From Temnopleurus reevesii (lineage: Eukaryota > Echinodermata > Echinoidea > Temnopleuroida > Temnopleuridae): a stretch of 40,691 nt of DNA. Location: the NCBI GenBank assembly GCA_036244855.1, contig BQKZ01000813.1:12281-52971 (forward strand), read 5' to 3'. The position numbers and the translations under genes are program-made. Positions within the stretch are counted from its first letter, which is position 1, and each line of letters begins with the position of its first letter. The notes under the pieces are model-generated. The model was given only the letters and a program-made list of their open reading frames with translations, searched no databases and was not told the origin of the DNA. This document shows, in pieces, positions 21,153 to 31,534 of the stretch.

Positions 21153-21707
21153 AAGCCAGGCTGACACTTGTACGAGTGTTAGCCACGATTTTGTCGTGGC
21201 AAGTCGTGCCATTTTGGGGTACGAACTGGCAGGCTTCCGCACTGTTCATGACTAGTTTACGCATAGTTCACGACGAGTTCACGAATAGTTCAAGGATGCG
21301 TGTCCATTGGTGTCCACATTGACACGAACTGGCACGACGAGTTTACGCAATCGGCATCGCGATCCTGCTGTGTCTCCGGGATAACATCGACACTATATAG
21401 ATATCGGCGACTGGGGGCTATTTCTGGCAGTTTGTGACAGTCGTGGCATGACGCATACTGCAACCCACTGGCAAGCATAATCCCGCATCGCTCCGATGAG
21501 TTCACGAACAGTTTACGCATAGTTCACGACCCGTTCTCAAAATTTGTCGTGACTACAATTTTGGAACATTTTACAATTCTCGTCCCAACATGGCCCGCAT
21601 TCACGACGAGTTTACGCACACTTTACGCCTGTTTACGACTAGTTCGCGCCCTGGCAAAATCGAGTCACGCCAATGTGTGCCACAAAATTGTGCAAGTGAC
21701 AGTATGG
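21153..21707. mobile_element. Foldback-like element with internal GTTCACGA/GTTTACGCA subrepeats
   Basis: The outer ends GCTGACACTTGTACGAGTG / TGTGCAAGTGACAGTATGG and CCACGATTTTGTCG / CCACAAAATTGTG are inverted. The interior repeats variants of AGTTCACGACGAGTT and AGTTTACGCATAGTT many times (21253-21290, 21335, 21497-21530, 21600-21640). It lies between the divergent nicalin and UGT genes. Confidence 0.7.
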
Positions 21708-21790
21708 CATAAGCATAGAAAACAGGACACGGATAGAAAAGTCTCAATTACATTCAGGACATAGCGATTTCCTCATTCTTGTAGTACATA

Positions 21791-21963
21791 CAGTCAACTC
21801 TGCCTAAGTCGAACTTGTCTAAGTCGAATAATTGCCTAAGTCGATGTGATTTTCTGGAACAATCATACAAAACCAGTGTTATTAGCCTCTTCTAAGTCGA
21901 AATTCTCATTAGTCGAACAGAATTTTGTGGTCCCAACAGATTCGACTTAGGCAGAGTTACCTG
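21791..21963. mobile_element. Pogo-like MITE with TA target-site duplication
   Basis: CAGTCAACTCTGCCTAAGTC at the left pairs with GACTTAGGCAGAGTTACCTG at the right, with TA directly outside both ends (21789-21790, 21964-21965). AAGTCGAA is repeated in the interior. It is about 173 bp, upstream of the UGT locus. Confidence 0.8.
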
Positions 21964-21965
21964 TA

Positions 21966-22441
21966 GTTTATTGCCGTCAGGATGAAAATTCGGGAAAAAA
22001 ACGTTTATCGTTAACTAAACGTTCTAGATAAAAGTAAATGTTTTAAAGGTGTTTTTATATATTTTTTTCTCCATATGTTAAGTACACACTGTTTTATGAA
22101 ATTTGTTGACAAATCAAGGCTGACGATATTTTTGTTCTGTTTCATTAGAACTTACTGGCACGTAAGTCTTCTACACTATACCGAGAGTGAATTATTGACA
22201 AAAGGTGAACAGAATTATGAAACAGGTCATTGATTCATTAGTTAGTCGAGTGATGGTATTACGTTGACCTTGGTCGTCTTTAATCTCTTGTACATTGGAC
22301 CCTACTGAATCTGGGAGTCTTCTAGCCTTATAACTGTGAAGAAAAGTTCAACATTATTTTATTTATCGTTCACATGCAGGTTTAAAATCCCAACGATGAA
22401 CATCTGTGAATCATATTGATATCAACTTGAAGGAAGTCATC
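21966..22441. other. UGT upstream region, no clear promoter
   Basis: AT-rich. TTCACATGCAG/G at about 22370-22381 could be a 5'UTR splice acceptor close to the start codon. No TATA element stands out. Confidence 0.3.
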
Positions 22442-24055
22442 ATGGACTTGCGAGCCAGCACCGCCACCTTCTTTCTGGTAGTTCTTTTGACCCTGACCTG
22501 TCAAGAGGTCCAGTCAGCTAACATCCTCATGGTCGGGTTCTTAGGGAAAGGAAGCCATTTTCTCTGCCTTCTCCCTATCGGCAAAAGTCTGGTTCGACAG
22601 GGACATAATGTTTCTTTTCTTATCAGCAACGAACATACAGAACGTGCTGAAGATCCCGAGCTTAGAAAACTATTTAATTTTGAGATTTACAAAAGTACCG
22701 ATCCTAAGTATACAACGAAAGACTACTTCGATCTCATTGAGAGGTTGGGCTTCGAGGAAAAAGGCGACCTGCTGTCATTTTTCAAAACATTATCTCATTT
22801 CAGCACGATTCTTCGCAAAACTTGCGAGTTTGTCATGGATGATAAAGAGATGATGAAGCGATTTGAGAAACTGGACGCTATTGTTTCTGATATTGGCTGG
22901 CCATGTGCTTCATTGATAAAGCTCTATCTGCAGAAATACTCTAATAGGAACATTCGTCTCATCTGGAACACTCCGACTACACCGAACGTAATCATGATGG
23001 ATACTTCGGGATCGCCGGTGAATCCAGCCTACCAGCCGGCCATCATGACGAGCTATAGCTCCGATATGTCTTTTATCCAAAGAACCCTCAATACCGTATC
23101 AACATTCCTTATGCGATCTGTGTTCGCTAATCTGGCAGCGTATGATCTACTTTCATTATCTGACAAATACGGTCTGAGAGAAGAAGTGAACGTGCCTATG
23201 GGGAAGATCACAGATTTGAGTCTGGGAAGTTTTGATGTAGCCATTGAGTATCCATTTCCAAGATCACCCAGTTTGATTCCCGTGGGAGGCCTTACAGCTG
23301 GTCCGCCTAAAGCGCTCCCTCAAGAGTTGGAAGAGTTTGTTCAAAGTTCCGGTGATGATGGTATCGTAGTGTTCACACTAGGAACTTACTTCGCATCCTT
23401 TGCTACTTCCAGACCACGTCGTCTAAAGATGTTCATAGATGCCTTAGCAAAGATCCCACAAAAGGTCATCATGCAACTCAAGGTCATGCCCGAGTATGAC
23501 CTCCCGCCCAACATCAAAGCGTTGCCATGGATACCACAGAACGATCTATTGGGTCATCACAAAACCCGGCTCTTTGTTTACCACGGAGGAAACAATGGGT
23601 TCTATGAAGCTGTCTAACATGGCGTTCCCACCATAGTCATACCGTTCTTTGGTGATCAACTAGACACAGCTGCAAGAATCACCTCGCATGGAATGGGAAC
23701 ACAGATCGAAAAATAAAAAATAAGCGTCGATTATATTCACCAACACCTAACAGAAGTCCTTGGAGATCCAAAGTACACCTCCGCAGCCAAACGTATTTCA
23801 GACATCATTAAAGACCGACCAATGACCCCGGCAGATCGAGCTGCTTTATGGATCCAACACGTGATCAAAAATGGCGGAGATTATATGAGTTCTCCTGTAG
23901 ATGACCTAACATTTATCCAGTATCATCTCATTGACGTTTATGCATTCCTTGCGGGTATCATAGCGCTTTTCTTGTACATATCATATAGAATGTTTCGGTG
24001 TTGTATTTCGTGTTGTATAGGAAAGAATAGCAGTCCGAAGAGCAAGAAAGATTGA
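22442..24055 (+). pseudogene. UDP-glucuronosyltransferase-like gene, single exon, two in-frame stops
   Basis: UGTs transfer glucuronate or another sugar from a UDP-sugar to lipophilic substrates in the ER lumen. The frame is open from ATG 22442 (an in-frame ATG at 22406 lies upstream, but the 22442 start gives a clean signal peptide, TFFLVVLLTLTCQEVQSA) to TAA 23615-23617. It then continues in the same frame through a second TAA (23714-23716) to TGA at 24053-24055, 537 codons in all, normal for the family. The UGT signature WIPQNDLLGHH...YHGGNNGFYEAV(stop)HGVPTIVIPFFGDQ is interrupted where an aromatic residue is usual. The C-terminus has a membrane span (VYAFLAGIIALFLYISYR) and a KxKxx-type ER retrieval tail ending SKKD. 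There are no frameshifts and no introns. It could be a recent pseudogene, a null allele or sequencing error. Confidence 0.9.
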
Positions 24056-24227
24056 GGTTGTTCGGAACTTCCATACGACTTCTAAAACCGTGGAAACATG
24101 TTTCTTCATAATATTCAAAACGCTGATGACGTTTCATACACCTATAGTGAAACTAAGATTTCTGGGGAAATTACTTCAGGCAATCTGAGCGGACCTTTCT
24201 TAAGTACATGTATATCCTTTTGATCTC

Positions 24228-24452
24228 AAGGCCGACTCACACCTTTGCGTTTTAGTCTGCGTCGGCCCAGCGTTTTTGGAAATTGGAAAGCGCTCGCCGA
24301 GCAGACGGTAGACTGATGTTTGGCTTGCGCTCAACGGGCGTACGCCGAGCGTCATTCCACCATGATCTGTGTATTTGTGCGTCCAGGGAGCGCTTGTTAT
24401 TTTCAAAAACGTTTAGGCAGACGGAGGCTAAAAACGCAAAGGTGTGAGTCAG
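24228..24452. mobile_element. MITE family R, copy 1
   Basis: AAGGCCGACTCACACCTTTG at the left and CAAAGGTGTGAGTCAG at the right are inverted. GCGTTTTAGTCTGCGTCGG pairs with the GACGGAGGCTAAAAACGC side. Family members recur at 26172-26395, 27084-27447 and 28284-28695. Confidence 0.82.
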
Positions 24453-25214
24453 AGAGTATGAGTAGGCCTTTAGCATGTTTAGAAGAGTGGATAGAATATG
24501 GCATGCAGTGATGGTGAGGAGGGGGATTTCCCGTTACACATACATGAATTTTGCTGAAAATTCAGGCACATTTGCATGGGTCTAAGGGGACGGGCGCCCC
24601 GTCACAAGTAATATAGAGACATAATATAAATGTGGACCTTTTTTGTCGTCTCACGGACGTATTTTTTTTGTGCAAGCCTCTTTGTTTGTTCTGTTTAGTC
24701 TGTTGTTTTGTTTTAATTATTTTCTTGTAATTGATGTCTCTGAAGTTAATAGGCCCGCATTTTAAAGCGCAATTCAGAATGTAGGTGTTTTGTTATAGCG
24801 CCCCCATACATGTATTTTCCATAAAAATATGGCTGGACCATCCTTCAATTTACCCGACTCATAATAATTTATGTTCTATCTTTCAATCTGACCTGGATAC
24901 TAAGTGAAGTTTGTTTTATATTGGTCTTTAATTGTTTATAATTTATCTTACTATGTATTGTTTACTTTCAATCATTTAATGATTTGCTTCATTTTTATAT
25001 TGTTTTCTGCTTAATACATTTTATTTTATCTGTTTTATGCATATGTTTTTAAAAGCTTTTGTAGCATTATCAACTAGATTTTTAGCATTTGATGACTGTA
25101 TATTTTCCAAAGAAATTTGATTTGATTTTGAATTAAAGTGAAATTGAAATTTATATTTTGTTTTAATAAATAAGCCATGTGAATCATCAGCTTCATAGTG
25201 ACCGATTAGCTTAT
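24453..25214. other. UGT downstream sequence, no gene seen
   Basis: T-rich sequence resembling retroposon 3'UTR remnants (GAAATTTGATTTGATTTTG at about 25108). No frame of interest. Confidence 0.4.
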
Positions 25215-25305
25215 TTGAGAGATAGATGGATCGATAGCTAGGAGAGAAGGGGATAGAAAGGGAGAAAGAGAGGGAGAGAGANNNNNNNNNNNNNNNNNNN
25301 NNNNN

Positions 25306-25358
<53 letters not shown>

Positions 25359-25370
25359 AGGCGGGTGGGA
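25215..25370. repeat. (GA)n microsatellite spanning a 24-N gap
   Basis: GAGAGAGA repeats flank a run of 24 N at 25282-25305. The real repeat length is unknown. GATAGAT/GGAGAAAG variants border it. Confidence 0.9.
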
Positions 25371-25910
25371 AGAGGGAGGGGAAGGAAAGACAGGGGGAGA
25401 GGAGTTTAATAACGTATGCTTTACGCGCGTTTTACATACAAAACATTTAAAACCTCCAAGCCAAAAGGAGAGTCTTTGCAAATTGTTTATTCAGTCAAGA
25501 TGCACAATAAATATAGTTTGTCCATTTTCCGCTTCACCAGCTGAAACTATCTTGTTTTAATGTGCTCCGTTTTGCCTTTTATGAAATCATCAACAATCCT
25601 CAACAATAAAGACAATAACAAGGTTGACAAAACAAGAAGAACAAGTGAAATTGAGTAAAGAAAGAGATATAATCCAGAGAGGATCATATTTGATGCCATT
25701 TCGACTTTTATTTGTATCTACACAATACATGATGATATTTGGAGCTTTGCTTGATGATCTGCTCATCTTAATTTTCCTTTTGCTTTTAACCCGTATATTA
25801 GCTGAGTGAATTGAAAAGGACTACACAATATTTCAATATTTCAATACCTGTTTTGTGTCCAGTATATTCACTTCCATTTGTATTGTTTTCTTTTACATTT
25901 CTATTCCAAT

Positions 25911-25985
25911 TAAAGCGCCATGAGCACCGAAAGGTGGACCTGTGTGCTATACAAGTAGCCACTATTATTATCATTATTATTATTA
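25911..25985 (+). mobile_element. Retroposon 3' tail (GTGCTATA...TTATTA type)
   Basis: AAAGCGCCATGAGCACC, then GTGCTATACAAGTAGCC, then an ATTATTATCATTATT tail. This is the same design as the reverse-orientation piece at 10553-10620. It is probably the truncated 3' end of a non-LTR element or SINE. Confidence 0.42.
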
Positions 25986-26171
25986 CAATCGCAGAGTAGT
26001 TTAAAGTCGGGTAAAACAGAGTAAAGCAATAACAATTACAATCGCGTAAACAGGTTTCGATTTCTGACGAAAATAATAATAGAAGAGCTTCAAGTTTGAA
26101 GTACATGTATGAAACCTAACGAATGGGATGTTTAATATGCCAGATCCGGTAGTATTTTTTTTGTATCATTT

Positions 26172-26395
26172 AAAGGCCAACTCACACCTTTGCGTTTTTA
26201 GCCTGCGTCGGCCCAGCGTTTTTCGAAATTAAAAACACTCCCTGGACGCACAGCGTACGCAGATCAGACGATGGACTGACGTTCGGCCTGCGTTTAACGA
26301 ATGTACTCCGAACGTCAGTCTACCGTATGACCTGTGCCTTTGTGCGTCAAGGAAGCGACGCAGGATAAAAACGCACATGTGTGAGTCGGTCTTTA
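26172..26395. mobile_element. MITE family R, copy 2
   Basis: TAAAGGCCAACTCACACC at the left mirrors GTGTGAGTCGGTCTTTA at the right. The interior GCGTTTTTAGCCTGCGTCGG / CGACGCAGGATAAAAACGC pairs well. Size matches copy 1 (about 225 bp). Confidence 0.82.
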
Positions 26396-26504
26396 GTAGA
26401 GAGTTAGAAGGAAAAAATAATTACGTGAACAGATATATTTGGGATCAGTGCGTGAAGTGGATGTTGGGAGTATGAATGATGCGGGATGTCAAAGTGGAGC
26501 TTTA

Positions 26505-26522
26505 CCCCCCCCCCCCCCCCCC
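26505..26522. repeat. Poly-C tract, 18 bases
   Basis: An uninterrupted C run follows GGAGCTTTA and leads into a pyrimidine-rich stretch and (CT)n. The homologous tract in the second duplicated unit is three times longer. Confidence 0.9.
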
Positions 26523-26624
26523 TTTTCCTCCTCTAGACTCTCCATCCTCCTTCTTTATAATCCATATGTTTCTGTCTCCTTAAAGTTCATGGCCTATTTT
26601 TTTATCTCCTTTCCCCCTTTCTCG

Positions 26625-26658
26625 TCCTCCTCCTCCTCCTCTCCCCCCTCTCCCCCTT

Positions 26659-26689
<31 letters not shown>

Positions 26690-26692
26690 TCT

Positions 26693-26730
<38 letters not shown>
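26625..26730. repeat. (CT)n / pyrimidine microsatellite
   Basis: TCCTCC triplets are followed by two CT-repeat blocks separated by GTCTCTTCTTCTCCAT. It has the same position in the duplicated unit as 27868-27950. Open frames here are repeat artefacts. Confidence 0.9.
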
Positions 26731-26732
<2 letters not shown>

Positions 26733-27083
26733 CCCCTCTCTACCTTCTGTCTTCTCCTTACCCATCTTTCTAACAAGATCCTAATTCTTTTGTCTCTAAT
26801 ATCTCTATGCCATTTTGTATGAGTGTACAAGGTTTCCCTTTTTCATGTACTTTCTCGATCCAATTCCTCCCTCAAAGAATACTCAAAGAATACTCAGATA
26901 ATACTTATGCGTAATGTGAAAGCTGTATTTACTCAAGTGCAATACATGTATCATTTAAAAATAAAAGATTATAACGTACCATATATTGGCGCTAAATTTA
27001 AAAAGACGAACAAAATATTTTTCATGCTGTTGGACATTCAGGAATAAGGGGGTGGGGGAGTATATTCAATCAAACATTTACTT

Positions 27084-27447
27084 TTAAAGCTGACTCACAC
27101 CTTCGCGTTTTAAGCCTGCGTCGGCCCAGCGTGTATTTTTTTCTTTGTTTCTTTGTTACCCGGGCGCATAGTATTTACGCTGATCAGACTGTGGACTGAA
27201 GGAGGGTAAGCTGAACGTCAATCCACCGTATGACCTGCGTCTTTGTGCATCCAGGGCGGTGTTTCACCAAGTTACGAATTTCAAAGACTTTAAGAAGAAC
27301 TTTACGACTGGTATCAGTTTCTGTGCTGAATGATCGAGAATCTGACGCGTATCTTTCTTAAATTCGTGCGCAACTTTAAGAACCATTTGGTGAAACACCA
27401 CCCTAGAAGTATATTTAATGCTCCGCCGACGCAAGCTTAAAACGCAA
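27084..27447. mobile_element. MITE family R, copy 3, interrupted by a family Q MITE
   Basis: The left end TTAAAGCTGACTCACACC begins family R. The right part CGCCGACGCAAGCTTAAAAC ends abruptly without the outer TIR. The Q element at 27254-27403 lies inside, just after the conserved GTGCATCCAGG segment. Confidence 0.75.
27254..27403. mobile_element. MITE family Q, copy 2 (nested in family R)
   Basis: AGGGCGGTGTTTCACCAAG and the inverted TTGGTGAAACACCACCCT bound about 150 bp, with inner AAAGACTTTAAG / CTTTAAGAACC pairing. The host R copy is split on both sides, showing Q inserted later. Confidence 0.82.
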
Positions 27448-27812
27448 TAGCTAGAGAGATATGTGAAATTATTGTGGGATTTGTGAAACAAGCATGAAAT
27501 TTGGCACACGTGTTGATTATGTCTATTTGATAAATTTTAGAAGTGAGGGCATCTCTGTATCGGCCTGTAACAAAAATGGCGGCCANAATACAAAATACAA
27601 AATATATACAAACATACAAACATACAATATAAAAAAACATAAGATACATAATAAATACATGATTAAAACAGTTAAAAAAAACAGTTAAAAAAAAAACATA
27701 GTAGAGAGTGAGAGGGGAAAAAAAAGAATTCCGTGAACAGATATATTTGGGATCAGCGCGTGAAATGGATGTTGGGTGTATGAATGATGCGGGATGTCAG
27801 AGTGGGGCTTTT

Positions 27813-27813
<1 letters not shown>

Positions 27814-27867
<54 letters not shown>
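27814..27867. repeat. Poly-C tract, 54 bases
   Basis: Fifty-four consecutive C residues follow GGGGCTTTTA and continue into CT-rich sequence. This is unusually long. On the other strand it is poly-G with quadruplex potential. The stated length may be unreliable because of slippage. Confidence 0.9.
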
Positions 27868-27870
<3 letters not shown>

Positions 27871-27950
27871 CCCGTCTCCTTCCTCTCTCTCTCTTTCTCC
27901 CTCCCTCTCTCTGTTGTTCTCTCTCCCTCTCTCTCTCTCTCTCCCTGTTC
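27868..27950. repeat. (CT)n / pyrimidine microsatellite in the second unit
   Basis: CT and TCTCC repeats immediately follow the poly-C tract. They are homologous to 26625-26730 but differ in length. Confidence 0.88.
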
Positions 27951-28283
27951 CCCTCTCTACCCTCTGTCTTCTCCTTACCATTCTTTCTAACAAGATCCCA
28001 ATTCTTTTGTCTCTAATATCTATATGCCATTTTGTATGATTGTCCAATGTTTCCATTTTTAATTTACTTTCTCGAACAAAGAATGCTCAAAGAATACTCA
28101 AATAATACTTATGCGTAATGTGAAAGCTGTATTTACTCAAGTGCAATACATGTATCATTAAAAAAAAATTATAACGTACCATATATTGGCGCGGAATTTG
28201 AAAAGACGAACAAAATACTTTTCATGCTGTTGGACATTCAGGAATAAGGGGGGGGGGGGGAGTATATTCAATCAAACATTTAC

Positions 28284-28695
28284 TTTTAAAGCTGACTCAC
28301 ACCTTCGCGTTTTAAGCCTGCATGCGTCGGCCCAGCGTGTTTTTTTTTCTTTGTTTTTTTCCCCAAAAAAACGCTACCCGGGCGCATAGTATACGCTGAT
28401 CAGACTGTGGACTGATTGAGGGTAAGCTGAACGTCAATCCACCGTATGGCCTGCGTCTTTGTGCATCCAGGGCGGTGTTTCACCAAGTTACGAAATTCAA
28501 AGACTTTAAGAAGTATTTACGACTGGTATCAGTTCTTGTGCTGAATGATCGAGAATCTGACGCGTATCTTTCTTAAATTCGTGCGTAACTTTAAGAACCA
28601 CTTGGTGAAACACCGCGCTAGAAGCATATTTAATGTTTCAAAACGCTCCGCCAACGCAGGCTTAAAACGCAAGGGTAATATGAATCAACATTTAG
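28284..28695. mobile_element. MITE family R, copy 4, interrupted by a family Q MITE
   Basis: The arrangement is the same as 27084-27447 and is part of the tandem duplication. Here the right end is longer: CTTAAAACGCAAGGGTAATA followed by TGAATCAACATTTAG, a decayed version of the family terminus. Confidence 0.75.
28469..28619. mobile_element. MITE family Q, copy 3 (nested in family R)
   Basis: GGGCGGTGTTTCACCAAG and CTTGGTGAAACACCGCGC bound about 150 bp. It is nearly identical to the copy at 27254-27403 and sits at the same position in its host element, so the two arose by duplication rather than by separate insertions. Confidence 0.82.
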
Positions 28696-28975
28696 ACAAA
28701 AATATTCGTCGATAGCTGAAAGCAACAATCATAGCATTTCCGCAAATGTTTGTCAATTACACATGAACCTATTCTTCTATTGGAATTCATTCTCCCGTAT
28801 TTAAGCGCTTGGTCTCTATCCTGAAGCAAATAATTTTGCCTAGCAACTGGAAAGAAGACATTTTGTAAAAATTTTGCACGCTGGAGAAATTGAGCGATAT
28901 TTCTGCACTGTTCATTTAATTTTTCTATCACTGTTGACAAGAAGGAGGTTATTGGCTGGTTTTCCCTTTAAACTT

Positions 28976-29217
28976 CTGTCACATCTTTGTGTTTATATAG
29001 CCAACATCTATACCCGTTGTTCATGAAATCTAAAAGACGATTCGTGAACATGGTGAACGCAGAAATACACGTTTGTGTAACCTACGCGAAATACGATTCG
29101 TTCGCCTTTAACGTCACTCTGTCAGTCGTCTGCCTTCTGTATTTCTGCGACTACGTATCGTCTCTCAGATTCCATGAGCGTTTTGCAGACGTTAGCTATA
29201 AAACCAGACCTGTGACG
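28976..29217. mobile_element. MITE family S, copy 1
   Basis: The left end CTGTCACATCTTTGTGTTTATATAGCC pairs with the right end GCTATAAAACCAGACCTGTGACG, and inner CGCAGAAATACAC pairs with CTGTATTTCTGCG. A related element with CAGTGACACATTTG / ATATGTGACTG ends is at 35142-35371. The open frame it contains is not a gene. Confidence 0.65.
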
Positions 29218-29282
29218 AAGTCTACATGTCTCAATATGATAGCAGTAATATTTTCGTTCAGTTCGGACTCGATGAGTCAAAA

Positions 29283-29813
29283 GGTTGGTTCATACTGAGA
29301 GCCAAAACCTTAAGGTTTCAGAAACTACGACAAAACTACGGAGGATTATACGCGCAGCACCAATGTGAGTTTGTACAAGTCGTCTTCTCTCCTTCTCGAC
29401 CTAAACAAGGTACCAAGGCGAGTTTGTACAAGTCGCCATCTCTCCATGTTTACTTAAACATGGCACCAAGGCGAGTTTGCACAAGTTGCCACCTCTCCTC
29501 GACTTAAACAAGGTATCAGACAAGAATGTACAAGTCACATGCTCACCTCCTCGTTCGCGACAAGGGGCTAAGGCGAGTTAGTAAAAATTCCCTCCACGGA
29601 TTATCTTTTTAAACAAGGCGCCAAGGTGATTTTGTACAAATCGAATTCTCTTCTTATACAAGGCGCCATAAAGAGTTTCTACAAGTCACCTTCTCACCTT
29701 TTCCGCCAAAACGAGGCTCCTTGTCGAGTTGAATAACTCACCGTTGCACTGCACATACAAGCTTTATTGTAGTTTCTGGAACCTTAATTTTTCGCTCTCA
29801 GTGTGAAACCTAC
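29283..29813. mobile_element. Foldback element with about eight tandem 52-bp repeats
   Basis: The ends GGTTGGTTCATACTGAGAGC and GCTCTCAGTGTGAAACCTACC are inverted, as are AAGGTTTCAGAAACTAC and GTAGTTTCTGGAACCTTAA. Between them, units with GAGTTTGTACAAGTC recur at about 29367, 29420, 29473, 29524, 29575, 29628, 29673 and 29725, linked by AAACAAGGYRCCAAGG. No open frame spans it. Confidence 0.78.
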
Positions 29814-31376
29814 CATTGTCATATTAAGCTACCACATTCAATTATTCATGGTAAATTACGAGAAGACCGTGACAAAAGCTGACTATCGATATGGTAGTAA
29901 AGGAACTGCAAGAGACTCAGAATTTATCCGTCTGGAAACAAAAATTGGACGCATGTTGAATAATGATTTTCAGTGTTAAAAAAAATACTTCATTATTCAT
30001 GTTTGCTTTACCAAATTTGATATCTAAAGTGATAGTAAACATTCAATACATAGGCAGACGAAATTTAATTCTTATTTTGCTTTGAAAGAATATTCGAGTA
30101 TTGGCGTGGGATTAATGAACCGGAAAGGCAATTTATGTATTAATATTACAATATGATAATGATCCAATTATGATGCCAAAGAGTATGCCGCCGAACGTCT
30201 GTGGGAGAAAGTGGCTGGAGCGGACGGGATGGAGGTTTGTTGTGTATAGTTAATATTTTTTTTCGTTGACTTACATTTACACTTGAAATATAACGGTAAA
30301 GCTGTAATTCACACCATAGCCAAATATGAGGTATGAAAGTGTTGTAATTAAGAAAAAAAGACAAAATGTTATTGATATCATCATACTGCCCATCATAATT
30401 TGATGAAGTTGGCTTGCTTTTAAAGTAAACTGTATTGAACAGGTGCAACAAGAAAGTTGTTATAAATCGCAAGCGGAGCCTCATTATAGTTGCCTGATTG
30501 AAACAATTATTGCATTCACATCTTTACCATTTGTGCAAAGAAAAATTGCATAAAACCGAGGTGCATATTTCAAACTGACTCGTTTTTCATATTGGACATG
30601 GGAAACGTTTGAGAATAAAACCAGCAAGGAAATAAGAAAATAATAACTTCAACCTATACGGTATCACTGAAATGGAGTAAACATGTATTGTTTTAACAAT
30701 AGGGCATGTTGATAATAATTGGAATAAGTAAAAACAATAAAAAATTGAATAAATTTAAATTTGCGTTGGTCTTGATCTCACCTTTTTTGTTTGGAGGGTG
30801 GGGTATTAATTGTCCTGCATGAAAAATTAGTCAGTGTTAAATTGACACGCTGGTTTATGAAATGAATTATGGAAGTAGTACAATTATTTCGACATTCAGC
30901 ATTTTCAGTAAGAATATGATGACTAGCTACAGTAATTGCATTAACATTCATTTACATATACAAATCAGGTACGTGCACTATAATACATGTGGAAACACCA
31001 AAGCATTGTTTTCAAGTAAAAATATAGAAAAGAACATAATTATTGCTTCAAAATTCAAATAATCTGGAGAAACAAAATGCAAATTCTGGAAAGATAAACG
31101 ATTTTTTTTTACGAGAACAATTAATTGGATCAAAACTATATGATTTGTTGGAACCCAGGAAGGTGTTATTTATCACAAAATATAAATAACACAAAGAGGA
31201 ACCGTTTTGGGCTTTTTGTGGTATTCATACTAGATTACCATATGCCAAAATACGAGCGAGGATAATCTTCCAATTTCGTACACGTTTATTTTTATGCTTG
31301 ACAAACAATACGTCCGCTCCTTTACAGATCTATACCTTTAAAATGGATGTTTTACGATAAATTCGCCCTCATCGGA
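29814..31376. other. Intergenic AT-rich, no gene seen
   Basis: I see neither inverted repeats of note nor coding signal on either strand in about 1.5 kb. Confidence 0.45.
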
Positions 31377-31534
31377 TAGTCTAGTTGAGGACTTTGTGCT
31401 CTGATATAGGGGTATACAAATCAGAGGGTTATGTGAGGACTCTGTGTTTCAGTATTATGCAGTCCATGTGTTTTCAGTGTAAGAGAATATGCAGAGGTGG
31501 GTGCTATCAGAACACACAGTCCTCAACTGGACTA
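31377..31534. mobile_element. MITE of about 158 bp
   Basis: TAGTCTAGTTGAGGACTTTG is matched by the inverted CACAGTCCTCAACTGGACTA, and TGCTCTGATA / TATCAGAACA extend the pairing to about 30 bp. The interior carries a second GAGGACTCTGTGTTTCAG copy. Confidence 0.75.

Larger units (their letters stand above)
26397..28695. repeat. Tandem duplication of a unit of about 1.0-1.3 kb
   Basis: Unit 1 (26397-27447) and unit 2 (27701-28695) share order and sequence: GTGAACAGATATATTTGGGA, ATGAATGATGCGGGATGTCA, a poly-C tract, (CT)n, CTAACAAGATCC, AAAGAATACTCA, TTGGCGC, GGACATTCAGGAATAAGG, then the nested R+Q MITEs. A spacer at 27448-27700 contains a single N (27586). The units differ by point changes and by the lengths of their simple repeats. 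Confidence 0.88.

Noticed and set aside
22608..22853. Second-frame ORF inside the UGT gene
   Set aside because: It overlaps the clearly coding UGT frame and has no similarity to known proteins.
25206..28056. Frames rich in Ser/Leu, Arg/Glu or Pro
   Set aside because: They come from (GA)n, (CT)n and poly-C tracts and one crosses the N gap.
28987..29298. 103-residue plus-strand frame
   Set aside because: It lies within the family S MITE and runs into the next foldback element, with no domain content.
29367..29740. Tandem 52-bp repeats as a CRISPR array
   Set aside because: Units are degenerate throughout with no unique spacers, and the context is eukaryotic.
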